In this document: in pieces, positions 8,645 to 17,411 of the stretch | Numbering within the stretch: the stretch's first letter is position 1 | How the letters are laid out: the number at the start of each line of letters is the position of its first letter | Translations under genes and position numbers: made by a program | Source: Microtetraspora glauca | GTDB taxonomy: Bacteria > Actinomycetota > Actinomycetes > Streptomycetales > Streptomycetaceae | Reading direction: 5' to 3' | Length of the DNA: 64,000 bases | Assembly (NCBI GenBank): GCA_000721275.1 | Contig: JOFO01000003.1 | Span: 248,001 to 312,000 of the forward strand | The notes under the pieces: model-generated | The model's input: only the letters and a program-made list of their open reading frames with translations | Told to the model about the DNA's origin: nothing | Database searches by the model: none

Positions 8645-10231
8645 TCAGCGCATCGAGCGGACGTCCAGCTGCCGCAGCACCCGGTCCACCACCTCGGGGT
8701 CGGCGCCCGGCTCGCTGCGCGCCGCGAGGACGGCGTGCCGGGCGGCGGACATCATCTCCCGCTGCACGGCCTGGAGCCGCTTCAGCCGGTCGACCCGCTC
8801 CGTGAAGGCGGCCCGCCGCTCCTCGTCCACCATGTCCGGGCTGATCCGCGCCCCGATGTCGAAGGCCCCGCGCTGGAGCCGTTCCGCGATCTCCTCGGGC
8901 AGCTCCTCGACCTCCTCGATCTCCTTCAGGCGCCGCTTGGCGGCCTTCGCGGCCCGGACGGCCAGCTCGCGCTCGAAGGCCCGCTCGGCGTCGGCGTCGG
9001 CCCGCACCCCCAGGAAGCGCACCAGCCGGGGCAGGGTGAGCCCCTGGACGACGAGCGTCGCCATGATCACGCAGAAGGCGATGAAGACCAGCTCGTCCCG
9101 GCCGGGGAAGGGCGAGCCGTCGTCGGTGGTGCGCGGAATGGCGAGGGCCAGCGCCACCGACGCCACCCCGCGCATCCCGGACCACCACATGACGACCGTC
9201 TCCCGCCAGCTCATCGGGATCTCCTCGGCCAGGTCCCTGCGGTCGTGCAGCCGCTTCGCCAGCCACGTGGCGGGGAGCAGCCACAGCAGCCGGACCCCGA
9301 CGACCACGGCGACGACCACGGCGCCCCAGCCGAGCATCTCGCCGGCCCGGCCCTCGGCGACGCCGAAGACGTGGATGAGTTCGAGCCCGATGAGGCCGAA
9401 GGCGATGCCGGTGACGAGGGTGTCGACGACCTCCCAGAAGGTCTGGGCAGCGAGCCGGCCCATCACGTCGTCGGCGTCGACCGCGTACTCGGCGAGGAAC
9501 AGCGCGGTGACGAGGACCGCGAGGACGCCGGAGCCGTGCAGCTCCTCGGCGAGCACGTAGGCGACGAACGGGACGAGGAGGGTGAGGCCGGTCTGGAGGG
9601 TGGCGTCGCCGACGAAGCCCATCAGCTTGTTGGTGACCCAGCCGAGCAGCAGGCCGACCGCGACCGCGACGACCGCCGACAGGACGAGCGCCCCCAGCGC
9701 CTCCGGCCAGGAGAACTCGCCGCTCACCACCGCCGCGATGGCCACGTGGTAGAGCACGATCGCGGTGACGTCGTTGAAGAGCCCCTCGCCCTCCAGGATC
9801 GACACCAGTCGCCGGGGCAGTCCCAGCGAGCCGGCGACGGCGGTCGCCGCGACCGGGTCGGGCGGGGCGACCAGGGCGCCGAGCGCGAGCGCGGCGGCCA
9901 GCGGGATGCCGGGCACCAGGACGTTCGCGACGGCGCCGACGGCGGCCGTGGTGACGAAGACCAGGGCGACCGCGAGCAGGAAGATCGGCCGCCGGTTGGC
10001 CGCGAACTGCCGCCAGGAGGTCCGCTGCACGGAGGCGTAGAGCAGCGGCGGCAGCACCAGCGGCAGGATGAACTCGGGCGGGATGTCGACGTTCGGCACG
10101 AACGGCAGGACGGCCAGCACGATCCCGAGGAGCGTCATCAGCACCGGCGCGGGCAGCCCGAGCCGGTCACCGAGGGGCACGGTGAGCACCGCCCCGAGCA
10201 GCAGCAAGAACAGAAGGGCCAGTTGATCCAC
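8645..10231 (-). CDS. Na+/H+ antiporter, CPA1 (NhaP/NHE-like) family
   Basis: A 528-aa integral membrane cation/proton antiporter with about twelve membrane spans in the first 400 residues and a charged cytoplasmic tail (Glu/Arg-rich, about residues 400-525). The diagnostic motifs APPDPVAATAV and EGEGLFNDVTAIVLY, which contain the Asp residues of the ion path, are both present. It would export Na+ (or K+) in exchange for protons for pH and salt homeostasis. It appears monocistronic; an 89-bp gap separates it from the GNAT gene. Confidence 0.93.
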   Translation of the reverse strand: MDQLALLFLLLLGAVLTVPLGDRLGLPAPVLMTLLGIVLAVLPFVPNVDIPPEFILPLVLPPLLYASVQRTSWRQFAANRRPIFLLAVALVFVTTAAVGAVANVLVPGIPLAAALALGALVAPPDPVAATAVAGSLGLPRRLVSILEGEGLFNDVTAIVLYHVAIAAVVSGEFSWPEALGALVLSAVVAVAVGLLLGWVTNKLMGFVGDATLQTGLTLLVPFVAYVLAEELHGSGVLAVLVTALFLAEYAVDADDVMGRLAAQTFWEVVDTLVTGIAFGLIGLELIHVFGVAEGRAGEMLGWGAVVVAVVVGVRLLWLLPATWLAKRLHDRRDLAEEIPMSWRETVVMWWSGMRGVASVALALAIPRTTDDGSPFPGRDELVFIAFCVIMATLVVQGLTLPRLVRFLGVRADADAERAFERELAVRAAKAAKRRLKEIEEVEELPEEIAERLQRGAFDIGARISPDMVDEERRAAFTERVDRLKRLQAVQREMMSAARHAVLAARSEPGADPEVVDRVLRQLDVRSMR

Positions 10232-10320
10232 GGCCCCACCCTGTCACGTACGTCCGTTTTGGTGGCGATAACCCCCTGTGTGACGGCAGATGTCCGCCGT
10301 GGTACCGAGGGGGGCGGCGG

Positions 10321-10788
10321 CTAGAGGGCGCGCCGCATCGCCCGGTGCGGGATGCCCGCGTCGGGGAACTCGCCGCCGTACGCCGCGTAGCCCAGCCGCT
10401 CGTAGAACCCGAGGGCGTGGGTCTGGGCGTGCAGGTCGACGGCGGTCAGGCCGCGCGCCCGGGCCGCGTCCTCGATGGCCCGCACCAGCGCCGCGCCCAC
10501 CCCGAGGCCGCGCGCCGCCTCGGCGACCGCGAGCCGGCCGAGCGAGCCGACGGAGGCGTCCGCGCCGGTCTTGCCGACCGCGTCGGCGCCGTGCAGCAGC
10601 CGGCCGGTGCCCAGCGGCTGCCCGTCCGGCCGGACCGCGAGGACGTGCACGGCGGTGGCGTCGTACGCGTCGTACTCCAGCTCCGCCGGGACGCCCTGCT
10701 CCTTCACGAAGACCTCGCGGCGGACCGCGAAGCACGCCTCCAGATCGGCCTCGCCGGCCGCCTCGCGGACCTCGTACGCCCCGCTCAC
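10321..10788 (-). CDS. GNAT-family N-acetyltransferase
   Basis: A 155-aa acetyltransferase of the GNAT superfamily. FVKEQGVP and LGTGRLL near the N-terminal third, then [22 protein letters not shown] (shown here in part; the acetyl-CoA pyrophosphate loop) and the C-terminal [19 protein letters not shown] block are characteristic of the ElaA-like group. The acceptor substrate is unknown. The GTG start at 10788 overlaps the stop of rluD by 4 bp (GTGA), so translation is probably coupled and the two are co-transcribed. Confidence 0.88.
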   Translation of the reverse strand: MSGAYEVREAAGEADLEACFAVRREVFVKEQGVPAELEYDAYDATAVHVLAVRPDGQPLGTGRLLHGADAVGKTGADASVGSLGRLAVAEAARGLGVGAALVRAIEDAARARGLTAVDLHAQTHALGFYERLGYAAYGGEFPDAGIPHRAMRRAL

Positions 10789-11726
10789 CGGCTCTCCGCC
10801 TCGATGCGGTCGAGCGCGGTCTGGAGGTCGGCCGGGTAGGTGGAGGCGAACTCGACCCACTTCCCGTCGCCGGGATGCTCGAAGCCGAGCCGGACCGCGT
10901 GCAGCCACTGGCGGGTCAGCCCGAGCCGCTTGGCCATGGTCGGGTCGGCGCCGTAGGTGAGGTCGCCGACGCAGGGGTGGCGGTGGGCCGACATGTGCAC
11001 CCGGATCTGGTGGGTGCGGCCGGTCTCCAGCTTGATGTCGAGCAGCGAGGCCGCCCGGTACGCCTCGATCAGGTCGTAGTGGGTGACGGACGGCTTGCCG
11101 TCGGCGGTCACGGCCCACTTGTAGTCGTGGTTCGGGTGCCGGCCGATCGGCGCGTCGATGGTGCCGCTCAGCGGGTCCGGGTGGCCCTGGACCAGCGCGT
11201 GGTAGCGCTTGTCGACCGTGCGCTCCTTGAACTGGCGCTTGAGCGAGGTGTACGCGTACTCCGACTTGGCGACCACCATGAGGCCGGAGGTGCCGACGTC
11301 GAGGCGGTGCACGATGCCCTGGCGCTCGGCGGCGCCCGAGGTGGAGATCCGGTAGCCGGCGGCGGCGAGGCCGCCGATCACGGTGGTGCCGGTCCAGCCG
11401 GGGCTCGGGTGGGCCGCGACCCCGATCGGCTTCATGATCACGACGATGTCGTCGTCGTCGTGGACGATCTCCATGCCCTCCACGGGCTCGGCGACGACCT
11501 GCACGGGCGCGGGGGCGCCCGGCATCTCGACCTCCAGCCACGCGCCGCCGCTCACCCGCTCGGACTTGCCGACGACGGCGCCGTCGACCTGGACCTTGCC
11601 CGCGGCGGCGAGCTCGGCCGCCTTCGTACGGGAAAACCCGAACATACGGGCGATGGCGGCGTCGACGCGCTCGCCCTCCAGGCCATCGGGAACGGGCAGG
11701 GTGCGGATCTCGGGACTCGTGCTCAC
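10785..11726 (-). CDS. rluD: 23S rRNA pseudouridine synthase, RluD-type (RluA family)
   Basis: A 313-aa enzyme that isomerises uridines of 23S rRNA. An S4 RNA-binding domain occupies about residues 1-70, and the catalytic motif [15 protein letters not shown] places the essential Asp at residue 143. The [10 protein letters not shown] block further on is also diagnostic of the RluA family. It is the middle gene of an lspA–rluD–GNAT unit, with lspA ending 43 bp upstream. Exact target sites are inferred from family membership. Confidence 0.93.
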   Translation of the reverse strand: MSTSPEIRTLPVPDGLEGERVDAAIARMFGFSRTKAAELAAAGKVQVDGAVVGKSERVSGGAWLEVEMPGAPAPVQVVAEPVEGMEIVHDDDDIVVIMKPIGVAAHPSPGWTGTTVIGGLAAAGYRISTSGAAERQGIVHRLDVGTSGLMVVAKSEYAYTSLKRQFKERTVDKRYHALVQGHPDPLSGTIDAPIGRHPNHDYKWAVTADGKPSVTHYDLIEAYRAASLLDIKLETGRTHQIRVHMSAHRHPCVGDLTYGADPTMAKRLGLTRQWLHAVRLGFEHPGDGKWVEFASTYPADLQTALDRIEAESR

Positions 11727-11769
11727 CCGTCGAGTATGCCTTGTGCCGGGAGTGCTCGGTCCTGCGTGC

Positions 11770-12348
11770 TCAGTCCTTGTGGACGGTGCCGTCCGGGTCC
11801 AGGCCGCGGAAGGACAGGATGACGATCAGGATGCCGCCGCAGACGATCGCCGAGTCGGCGAGGTTGAAGACGGCGAAGTGGGCCGGGGCGATGAAGTCCA
11901 CGACCGCGCCCTCGAAGACGCCCGGCGAACGGAACAGCCGGTCGGTCAGGTTGCCCAGCGCGCCGCCGAGCAGCAGGCCCAGCGCGATCGCCCAGGGCAG
12001 GCTGTAGAGCTTCCGGGCCAGCCGGATGATCACCACGATGACGGCGGCCGCGATACAGGTGAAGACGATGGTGAACGCCTCGCCCATGCCGAAGGCCGCG
12101 CCCGGGTTGCGGATCGCCTCGAAGCGGAGCAGATCGCCGATGACCTTGATCGGCTCGCGGCCCTCCAGCTTCTCCACCACGACGATCTTGCTGCCGAGGT
12201 CGAGGAGGTAGGCGAGCACGGCCACCACGAAGAGCGCGACGATCCGCCGCCTGCCCTTCGGAGCGCCCTCGGGCCGCTCCTCCGGGGCGGCCGAGTCCTC
12301 GGCCCCTGCTGAATCCGGCGTACCGATGACGCTCTCCGCCTCTGCCAC
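11770..12348 (-). CDS. lspA: Lipoprotein signal peptidase (signal peptidase II)
   Basis: A 192-aa inner-membrane aspartyl protease that cleaves prolipoproteins after lipidation. A cytoplasmic Ala/Glu-rich extension of about 30 residues precedes four membrane segments. The two catalytic Asp residues are in GNLTDR (D136) and FNLADSAI (D165); NPGAAFGM near residue 81 is also conserved. The GTG start at 12348 has GAGGGA 9 nt upstream. Co-oriented with rluD, as in many bacteria. Confidence 0.95.
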   Translation of the reverse strand: MAEAESVIGTPDSAGAEDSAAPEERPEGAPKGRRRIVALFVVAVLAYLLDLGSKIVVVEKLEGREPIKVIGDLLRFEAIRNPGAAFGMGEAFTIVFTCIAAAVIVVIIRLARKLYSLPWAIALGLLLGGALGNLTDRLFRSPGVFEGAVVDFIAPAHFAVFNLADSAIVCGGILIVILSFRGLDPDGTVHKD

Positions 12349-12492
12349 GTGAGTGAGTCCCTCGTACCTCGTTGCCTGACCGTGCACCGAGGGTACGGCA
12401 CAGGCGTACGAGACCGGCAGCCCGTACCGCCGCCGCCCCCGCCCGCCCGGGCCGCCGGGCAGCCGTCCGCCGCTCCCGCAGGGGGTGCCCGA

Positions 12493-12518
12493 CCGGGCGC
12501 GGCCGACGCCGCGCCCGG
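12493..12518 (-). terminator. Terminator of the DksA-like gene
   Basis: CCGGGCGCGGC, a 4-nt CGAC loop and the exact complement form an 11-bp GC hairpin 25 bp after the stop of the minus-strand DksA-like gene. Confidence 0.65.
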
Positions 12519-12542
12519 CCGGCCCGGTCCGGAGGAAGCGGC

Positions 12543-13532
12543 CTAGCCGCGCCGCTCCTGCTTCTGCTTGTCCTCCACGCACAGGGTGGCGCGCGGGAAC
12601 GCCTGCATGCGGGCCTTGCCGATGGGCTTGCCGCAGACCTCGCAGAGGCCGTACGTGCCCGCGTCGAGCCGTTCCAGGGCGTGCTCGGTCTGCTCCAGCA
12701 TCTCCCGCGCGTTGGCCGCCAGGGCCAGCTCGTGCTCCCGGGTGATGTTCTTGGTGCCGGTGTCCGCCTCGTCCTGGCCGGCCCCGTCCCCGGAGTCGCG
12801 CATCAGGCCGGTCAGCTCCTCCTGGGAGTGGGCCAGCTCGCTGCGCAGCCGCAGCACCTCCGCCTGGAGGTCGCTGCGGGCCTCGGCGACCTCCTCCGGG
12901 GTCCACGGCTCCTCGCCGGGACGTACCGCGAGGTCCCCGGCCCGCGCCGGGGGCACGGCCGCCTCGTCCTCGACGGTCGTGACGCCACCCGCGGTCTTCT
13001 TCGCTGCCACCGTCCTGGCTCCTGTCTGCGTCTGCGCGGCCGCCTTCCGGCCGACACCCTTCTCCACGGTTCCCTCCCCCGCCCCTGCCGCCTCCCCGAC
13101 GGCACCCTTCTCCGCCCCGGCCTCGGCGGCCACGGCCTTCTTGGCCGCCTTCTTGGCCACGGCTTTCTTGGCCGCAACCTTCTTGGCCACGGCCTTGTCA
13201 GCCGCCGCCCCCTCGGCCACGGGCTTCGCGGCCGCGGCCTTCTTCGCGACCGCCTTCTTCGCGACGGCCTTCTTGGCCACCGCCTTCTTGGCCACCGCCT
13301 TCTTCGCGGTCTTCCTCGCGGCCGGAGCCGCCTCCTCCGCCGCGCCGGAGAGCGCCGCGCCGGAAGGCGCCTCGCCGGACTCGGCCGAGTCGCCCGCGGG
13401 CGCGCGTTTCCGCGACGCGCGGGCCGGGGCCGTCGTACGCCGCTTGCCGGCCGCGCCCGCCGGGGAACCGGCGGACCCGGGGTCCCCGGCGCCGGCCGGG
13501 GACTGCTTCGCGGCGGTCTTCTTCGCCACCAT
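12543..13532 (-). CDS. TraR/DksA-family protein with Lys/Ala-rich histone-like N-terminus
   Basis: A 329-aa protein in two parts. Residues 1 to about 200 are a low-complexity basic region with many [13 protein letters not shown] repeats like those of histone H1 or HupB tails, suggesting nonspecific DNA contact. The C-terminal third resembles TraR/DksA ([21 protein letters not shown] coiled coil, then a zinc knuckle), a group that binds the RNA polymerase secondary channel. The knuckle reads CEVCGKPIG…ATLCVED, so the expected fourth Cys is Asp. It sits between lspA and the divergent ileS leader. Role inferred: transcription or nucleoid factor. Confidence 0.85.
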   Translation of the reverse strand: MVAKKTAAKQSPAGAGDPGSAGSPAGAAGKRRTTAPARASRKRAPAGDSAESGEAPSGAALSGAAEEAAPAARKTAKKAVAKKAVAKKAVAKKAVAKKAAAAKPVAEGAAADKAVAKKVAAKKAVAKKAAKKAVAAEAGAEKGAVGEAAGAGEGTVEKGVGRKAAAQTQTGARTVAAKKTAGGVTTVEDEAAVPPARAGDLAVRPGEEPWTPEEVAEARSDLQAEVLRLRSELAHSQEELTGLMRDSGDGAGQDEADTGTKNITREHELALAANAREMLEQTEHALERLDAGTYGLCEVCGKPIGKARMQAFPRATLCVEDKQKQERRG

Positions 13533-13803
13533 GTCGCGGCCCCTTCACATTTTGTGATCTTGCTCGCGCATCGTGCTGGGACGATAAATCGGCCCAAGGC
13601 GCGCGGCAACGGGGCACGCCGCCCATTTCGCCCGCCCCGCGCCCCCGGCCCGGGCCCGTCGGAAACAGGTGCCCAACTCCCCGCCGGGTAATCCGCCCCG
13701 CCGCTCCCCCGGACGGCCCCCGGAACACCGCGCCGGTCCATGTGCCCATTCGGGTCACCGCCCGCCGCCGGCAAACCGGTCGGCCCGGCGCCCCCGCGCC
13801 CCG

Positions 13804-13809
13804 TACACT
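13804..13809 (+). promoter_or_regulatory. Candidate -10 box of the ileS transcript
   Basis: TACACT is a good -10 and would start transcription near 13816, just at the beginning of the T-box leader. The -35 is weak. The stretch from 13533 to 13803 upstream holds no gene; a small TCACA-TTT-TGTGA dyad lies at about 13545-13557 next to the DksA-like gene. Confidence 0.5.
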
Positions 13810-13810
13810 G

Positions 13811-14092
13811 GCCTCAGCGAGAGGCGTCGATGGGGACCAGTAGCGTCGTACGCGAGCCATGAGCGACCCGGGGACGGTGAGAGCCCGGGGGCGAGCCCGA
13901 CGTGAAGCATCACCCCGGAGCTGCCGGAAGAAAGCCGCGTGGCCACGCACCACGGCACGCGGTGACTAGACCCGGTGTCGCGACCCCAATGAGGGGGCTT
14001 CGGACGGCCACGTCCGGGGCCAAGGAGGGTGGTACCGCGGGAGCACGGCTCTCGTCCCTCCGACGGAAGCAGCAATTGTCCGTCCGGAGGAG
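13811..14092 (+). promoter_or_regulatory. T-box riboswitch (isoleucine, translational type)
   Basis: The T-box core AAGGAGGGTGGTACCGCG is at 14022-14039; its TGGT bulge can pair with an ACCA 3' end of uncharged tRNA-Ile. A likely specifier ATC is at 13909-13911 in GAAGCATCACC. Two mutually exclusive helices are visible: GGAGGG (14024-14029) with CCCTCC (14056-14061) as antisequestor, and CCTCCGACGG (14057-14066) with CCGTCCGGAGG (14080-14090), which would bury the ribosome site GGAGGAG at 14086-14092. This is the actinobacterial translation-control design: uncharged tRNA-Ile frees the ribosome site of ileS. Confidence 0.93.
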
Positions 14093-14102
14093 AGTCCGCC
14101 GC

Positions 14103-17100
14103 ATGACACCGCCGCAGTACCGCCAGGTGCCCGCCCAGGTCGACCTGCCCGCGCTCGAGCACGCCGTGCTCGACTTCTGGCAGGAGAACAAGGTCTTCGC
14201 CAAGTCCCTGGAGCAGTCCGAGGGCCGCCCCGAATGGGTCTTCTACGAGGGCCCGCCGACCGCCAACGGCATGCCCGGCGCCCACCACATCGAGGCCCGC
14301 GTCTTCAAGGACGTCTTCCCCCGCTTCCGCACCATGCGCGGCTACCACGTCGCCCGCAAGGCCGGCTGGGACTGCCACGGCCTGCCGGTGGAGCTCGCCG
14401 TCGAGAAGGAGCTGGGCTTCTCCGGCAAGAAGGACATCGAGGCGTACGGCATCGCGGAGTTCAACGCGAAGTGCCGCGAGTCCGTGACCCGCCACACCGA
14501 CGCCTTCGCCGAGCTCACCACCCGCATGGGCTACTGGGTCGACATGGACGGCGCCTACCGCACCATGGACCCCTCGTACATCGAGTCGGTCTGGTGGTCG
14601 CTCAAGCAGATCTTCGACAAGGGCCTGCTCGTCCAGGACCACCGCGTCGCCCCCTGGTGCCCCCGCTGCGGCACCGGCCTCTCCGACCACGAGCTCGCCC
14701 AGGGCTACGAGACGGTCGTCGACCCCTCGGTCTTCGTCCGCTTCCCGCTGACCTCCGGCCCCCTCGCCGGCAAGGCCGCGCTCCTCGTCTGGACGACCAC
14801 CCCGTGGACCCTGGTGTCCAACACGGCCGTCGCCGCCCACCCCGAGGTCACCTACGTCGTCGCCACCGACGGCGACGAGCGCCTCGTCGTCGCCGAGCCG
14901 CTGCTCGACAAGGCCCTCGGCGAGGGCTGGGTCACCACCGGCGAGTCCTTCACCGGCAAGGAGATGGAGCGCTGGGCCTACCGGCGCCCCTTCGAGCTGG
15001 TCGAGTTCCCGGCCGAGGCGCACTTCGTCGTCAACGCCGACTACGTCACCACCGAGGACGGCACCGGTCTCGTCCACCAGTCCCCCGCCTTCGGCGAGGA
15101 CGACCTCAAGGTCTGCAAGGCGTACGGCCTGCCGATGGTCAACCCGGTCCGCCAGGACGGCACCTTCGACGAGGAGCTGCCGCTGGTCGGCGGCATCTTC
15201 TTCAAGAAGGCCGACGAGGCCCTGACCGCCGACCTCGACGCCCGCGGCCTGCTGTACAAGCACGTGCCGTACGAGCACAGCTACCCGCACTGCTGGCGCT
15301 GCCACACGGCCCTGCTCTACTACGCGCAGCCGTCCTGGTACATCCGGACGACCGCCGTCAAGGACCGCCTGCTGGAGGAGAACGAGAACACCAACTGGTT
15401 CCCGGACTCCGTCAAGCACGGCCGCTTCGGCGACTGGCTGAACAACAACATCGACTGGGCGCTCTCCCGGAACCGCTACTGGGGCACCCCGCTGCCGATC
15501 TGGCGCTGCGAGGAGGGCCACCTCACCTGCGTCGGCTCCCGCGCCGAGCTCACCGAGCTGACCGGCACCGACCAGTCGGCCCTGGACCCGCACCGCCCGT
15601 ACATCGACGACGTCACCTTCACCTGCCCGGCCGAGGGCTGCTCCCTCGAAGCCGTCCGTGTCCCCGAGGTCATCGACGCCTGGTACGACTCGGGCTCCAT
15701 GCCGTTCGCCCAGTACGGCTACCCGTACCAGAACAAGGAGCTGTTCGAGAGCCGCTACCCGGCCCAGTTCATCTCCGAGGCCATCGACCAGACCCGCGGC
15801 TGGTTCTACACGCTGATGGCCGTCGGCACCCTGGTCTTCGACAAGTCCTCGTACGAGAACGTGGTCTGCCTCGGCCACATCCTCGCCGAGGACGGCCGCA
15901 AGATGTCCAAGCACCTCGGCAACATCCTCCAGCCGATCCCGCTGATGGACCAGCACGGCGCCGACGCCGTCCGCTGGTTCATGGCGGCCGGCGGCTCCCC
16001 CTGGGCGGCCCGCCGCGTCGGCCACGGCACCATCCAGGAGGTCGTCCGCAAGACCCTCCTCACGTACTGGAACACGGTCGCCTTCCAGGCCCTGTACGCC
16101 CGTACGTCCGGCTGGGCACCGTCCGCCGCCGACCCGGCCCCGGCCGACCGCTCCGTCCTCGACAAGTGGCTGCTGTCCGAGCTGAACACGCTCGTCGCCG
16201 AGGCCACCGAGGCGATGGAGGCGTACGACACCCAGCGCACCGGCAAGCTCCTGTCCGCCTTCGTCGACGACCTCTCCAACTGGTACGTGCGCCGCTCCCG
16301 CCGCCGCTTCTGGCAGGGCGACAAGGCGGCCCTGCGGACCCTGCACGAGGTCGTCGAGACGGTCACCCGGCTGATGGCCCCGCTGACCCCGTTCATCACC
16401 GAGCGGGTCTGGCAGGACCTGATCGTCCCGGTCACCCCGGACGCCCCCGAGTCGGTCCACCTCGCCACCTGGCCGGAGGCCGACGCGACGCTGGTCGACA
16501 CCACCCTGTCCGAGCAGATGGTGCTGGTCCGCCGCCTGGTCGAACTGGGCCGCGCGACCCGCGCCGAGTCCGGCGTGAAGACCCGCCAGCCGCTCTCCCG
16601 CGCGCTCGTCGCGGCGAACGGCTTCGCGGCGCTCTCCCCGGAGCTGCAGGCGCAGATCACCGAGGAGCTGAACGTCACCGCCCTCGCCTCCCTCTCCGAG
16701 GTCGGCGGCAGCCTGGTCGACACCACCGCCAAGGCGAACTTCCGCGCGCTCGGCAAGCGCTTCGGCAAGGGCGTCCAGGACGTCGCCAAGGCCGTCGCCG
16801 CGGCCGACGCGGCCGCGCTGGCGCTGGCCCTGCGGGACGGCGAGGCGAGCCTGGAGGTGAACGGCGAGACGATCACCGTCACCCCCGAGGAGATCATCAT
16901 CACGGAGACCCCGCGCGAGGGCTGGTCGGTCGCCTCCGACTCCGGCGCGACCGTCGCCCTGGACCTGGAGATCACCCCCGAGCTGCGCCGCGCCGGCCTG
17001 GCCCGGGACGCGATCCGCCTGATCCAGGAGGCCCGCAAGAACAGCGGCCTCGACGTCGCCGACCGCATCGCCCTGCGCTGGACCTCCTCCTCGGAGGAGA

Positions 17101-17246
17101 CGGCGGAGGCGCTGACGGTCCACGCGGAGCTGATCGCGGACGAGGTCCTGTCGACGGACTACGCCCAGGGCGAGCCGGACGCGGCGTACGGCCCCGCCTT
17201 CGAGGACGAGTCCCTGGCCCTCACCTTCCACCTGCGCAAGGTCTGA
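14103..17246 (+). CDS. ileS: Isoleucyl-tRNA synthetase, type 2, with GXHH active-site motif
   Basis: A 1,047-aa class I synthetase charging tRNA-Ile. The start ATG is 10 nt after the GGAGGAG site controlled by the T-box. The usual HIGH motif is replaced by G-A-H-H at residues 59-62 (PGAHHIEAR). WDCHGLPVE follows, the editing (CP1) domain occupies about residues 190-400, and the KMSKH loop starts at residue 600. The C-terminal anticodon-binding and eukaryote-like type 2 region completes a normal length. The GXHH exchange is known from some type 2 enzymes with extreme mupirocin tolerance; here the phenotype is inferred. Confidence 0.97.
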   Translation: MTPPQYRQVPAQVDLPALEHAVLDFWQENKVFAKSLEQSEGRPEWVFYEGPPTANGMPGAHHIEARVFKDVFPRFRTMRGYHVARKAGWDCHGLPVELAVEKELGFSGKKDIEAYGIAEFNAKCRESVTRHTDAFAELTTRMGYWVDMDGAYRTMDPSYIESVWWSLKQIFDKGLLVQDHRVAPWCPRCGTGLSDHELAQGYETVVDPSVFVRFPLTSGPLAGKAALLVWTTTPWTLVSNTAVAAHPEVTYVVATDGDERLVVAEPLLDKALGEGWVTTGESFTGKEMERWAYRRPFELVEFPAEAHFVVNADYVTTEDGTGLVHQSPAFGEDDLKVCKAYGLPMVNPVRQDGTFDEELPLVGGIFFKKADEALTADLDARGLLYKHVPYEHSYPHCWRCHTALLYYAQPSWYIRTTAVKDRLLEENENTNWFPDSVKHGRFGDWLNNNIDWALSRNRYWGTPLPIWRCEEGHLTCVGSRAELTELTGTDQSALDPHRPYIDDVTFTCPAEGCSLEAVRVPEVIDAWYDSGSMPFAQYGYPYQNKELFESRYPAQFISEAIDQTRGWFYTLMAVGTLVFDKSSYENVVCLGHILAEDGRKMSKHLGNILQPIPLMDQHGADAVRWFMAAGGSPWAARRVGHGTIQEVVRKTLLTYWNTVAFQALYARTSGWAPSAADPAPADRSVLDKWLLSELNTLVAEATEAMEAYDTQRTGKLLSAFVDDLSNWYVRRSRRRFWQGDKAALRTLHEVVETVTRLMAPLTPFITERVWQDLIVPVTPDAPESVHLATWPEADATLVDTTLSEQMVLVRRLVELGRATRAESGVKTRQPLSRALVAANGFAALSPELQAQITEELNVTALASLSEVGGSLVDTTAKANFRALGKRFGKGVQDVAKAVAAADAAALALALRDGEASLEVNGETITVTPEEIIITETPREGWSVASDSGATVALDLEITPELRRAGLARDAIRLIQEARKNSGLDVADRIALRWTSSSEETAEALTVHAELIADEVLSTDYAQGEPDAAYGPAFEDESLALTFHLRKV

Positions 17247-17257
17247 GGCACGACGAC

Positions 17258-17297
17258 GGCGCCCGCCCTCCCCGGGAAGCAGGGGAGGGCGGGCGCC
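17258..17297 (+). terminator. ileS terminator
   Basis: GGCGCCCGCCCTCCCC and its exact complement, separated by 8 nt, form a 16-bp stem 11 bp after the ileS stop codon. Confidence 0.85.
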
Positions 17298-17328
17298 GCC
17301 GTATGCGGAGGAGGGGGCCGGGTACGGC

Positions 17329-17368
17329 GAAGGGCCAGGGACTGGATCGCTCCAGGTCCTGGCCCTTC
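17329..17368 (-). terminator. divIVA terminator
   Basis: An 18-bp near-perfect inverted repeat (GAAGGGCCAGGGACTGGA and complement, one mismatch, 4-nt TCGC loop) 43 bp beyond the end of minus-strand divIVA, closing the dcw cluster. Confidence 0.8.
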
Positions 17369-17411
17369 GGCTGCCGACGGCTACGTGCTCACCGCACGCT
17401 CAGGCGCCGCC

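Noticed and set aside
7073..10324. 1,083-aa open frame over the protease and antiporter
   Set aside because: Spans a strong terminator and two convergent genes; no motif.
13545..13557. CRP-like site TCACA-TTT-TGTGA
   Set aside because: Half-sites are in the reverse order of the CRP consensus and the centre is only 3 bp.
13755..17231. 1,158-aa open frame antisense to ileS
   Set aside because: Mirror of ileS codon bias; it would also run through the T-box leader.
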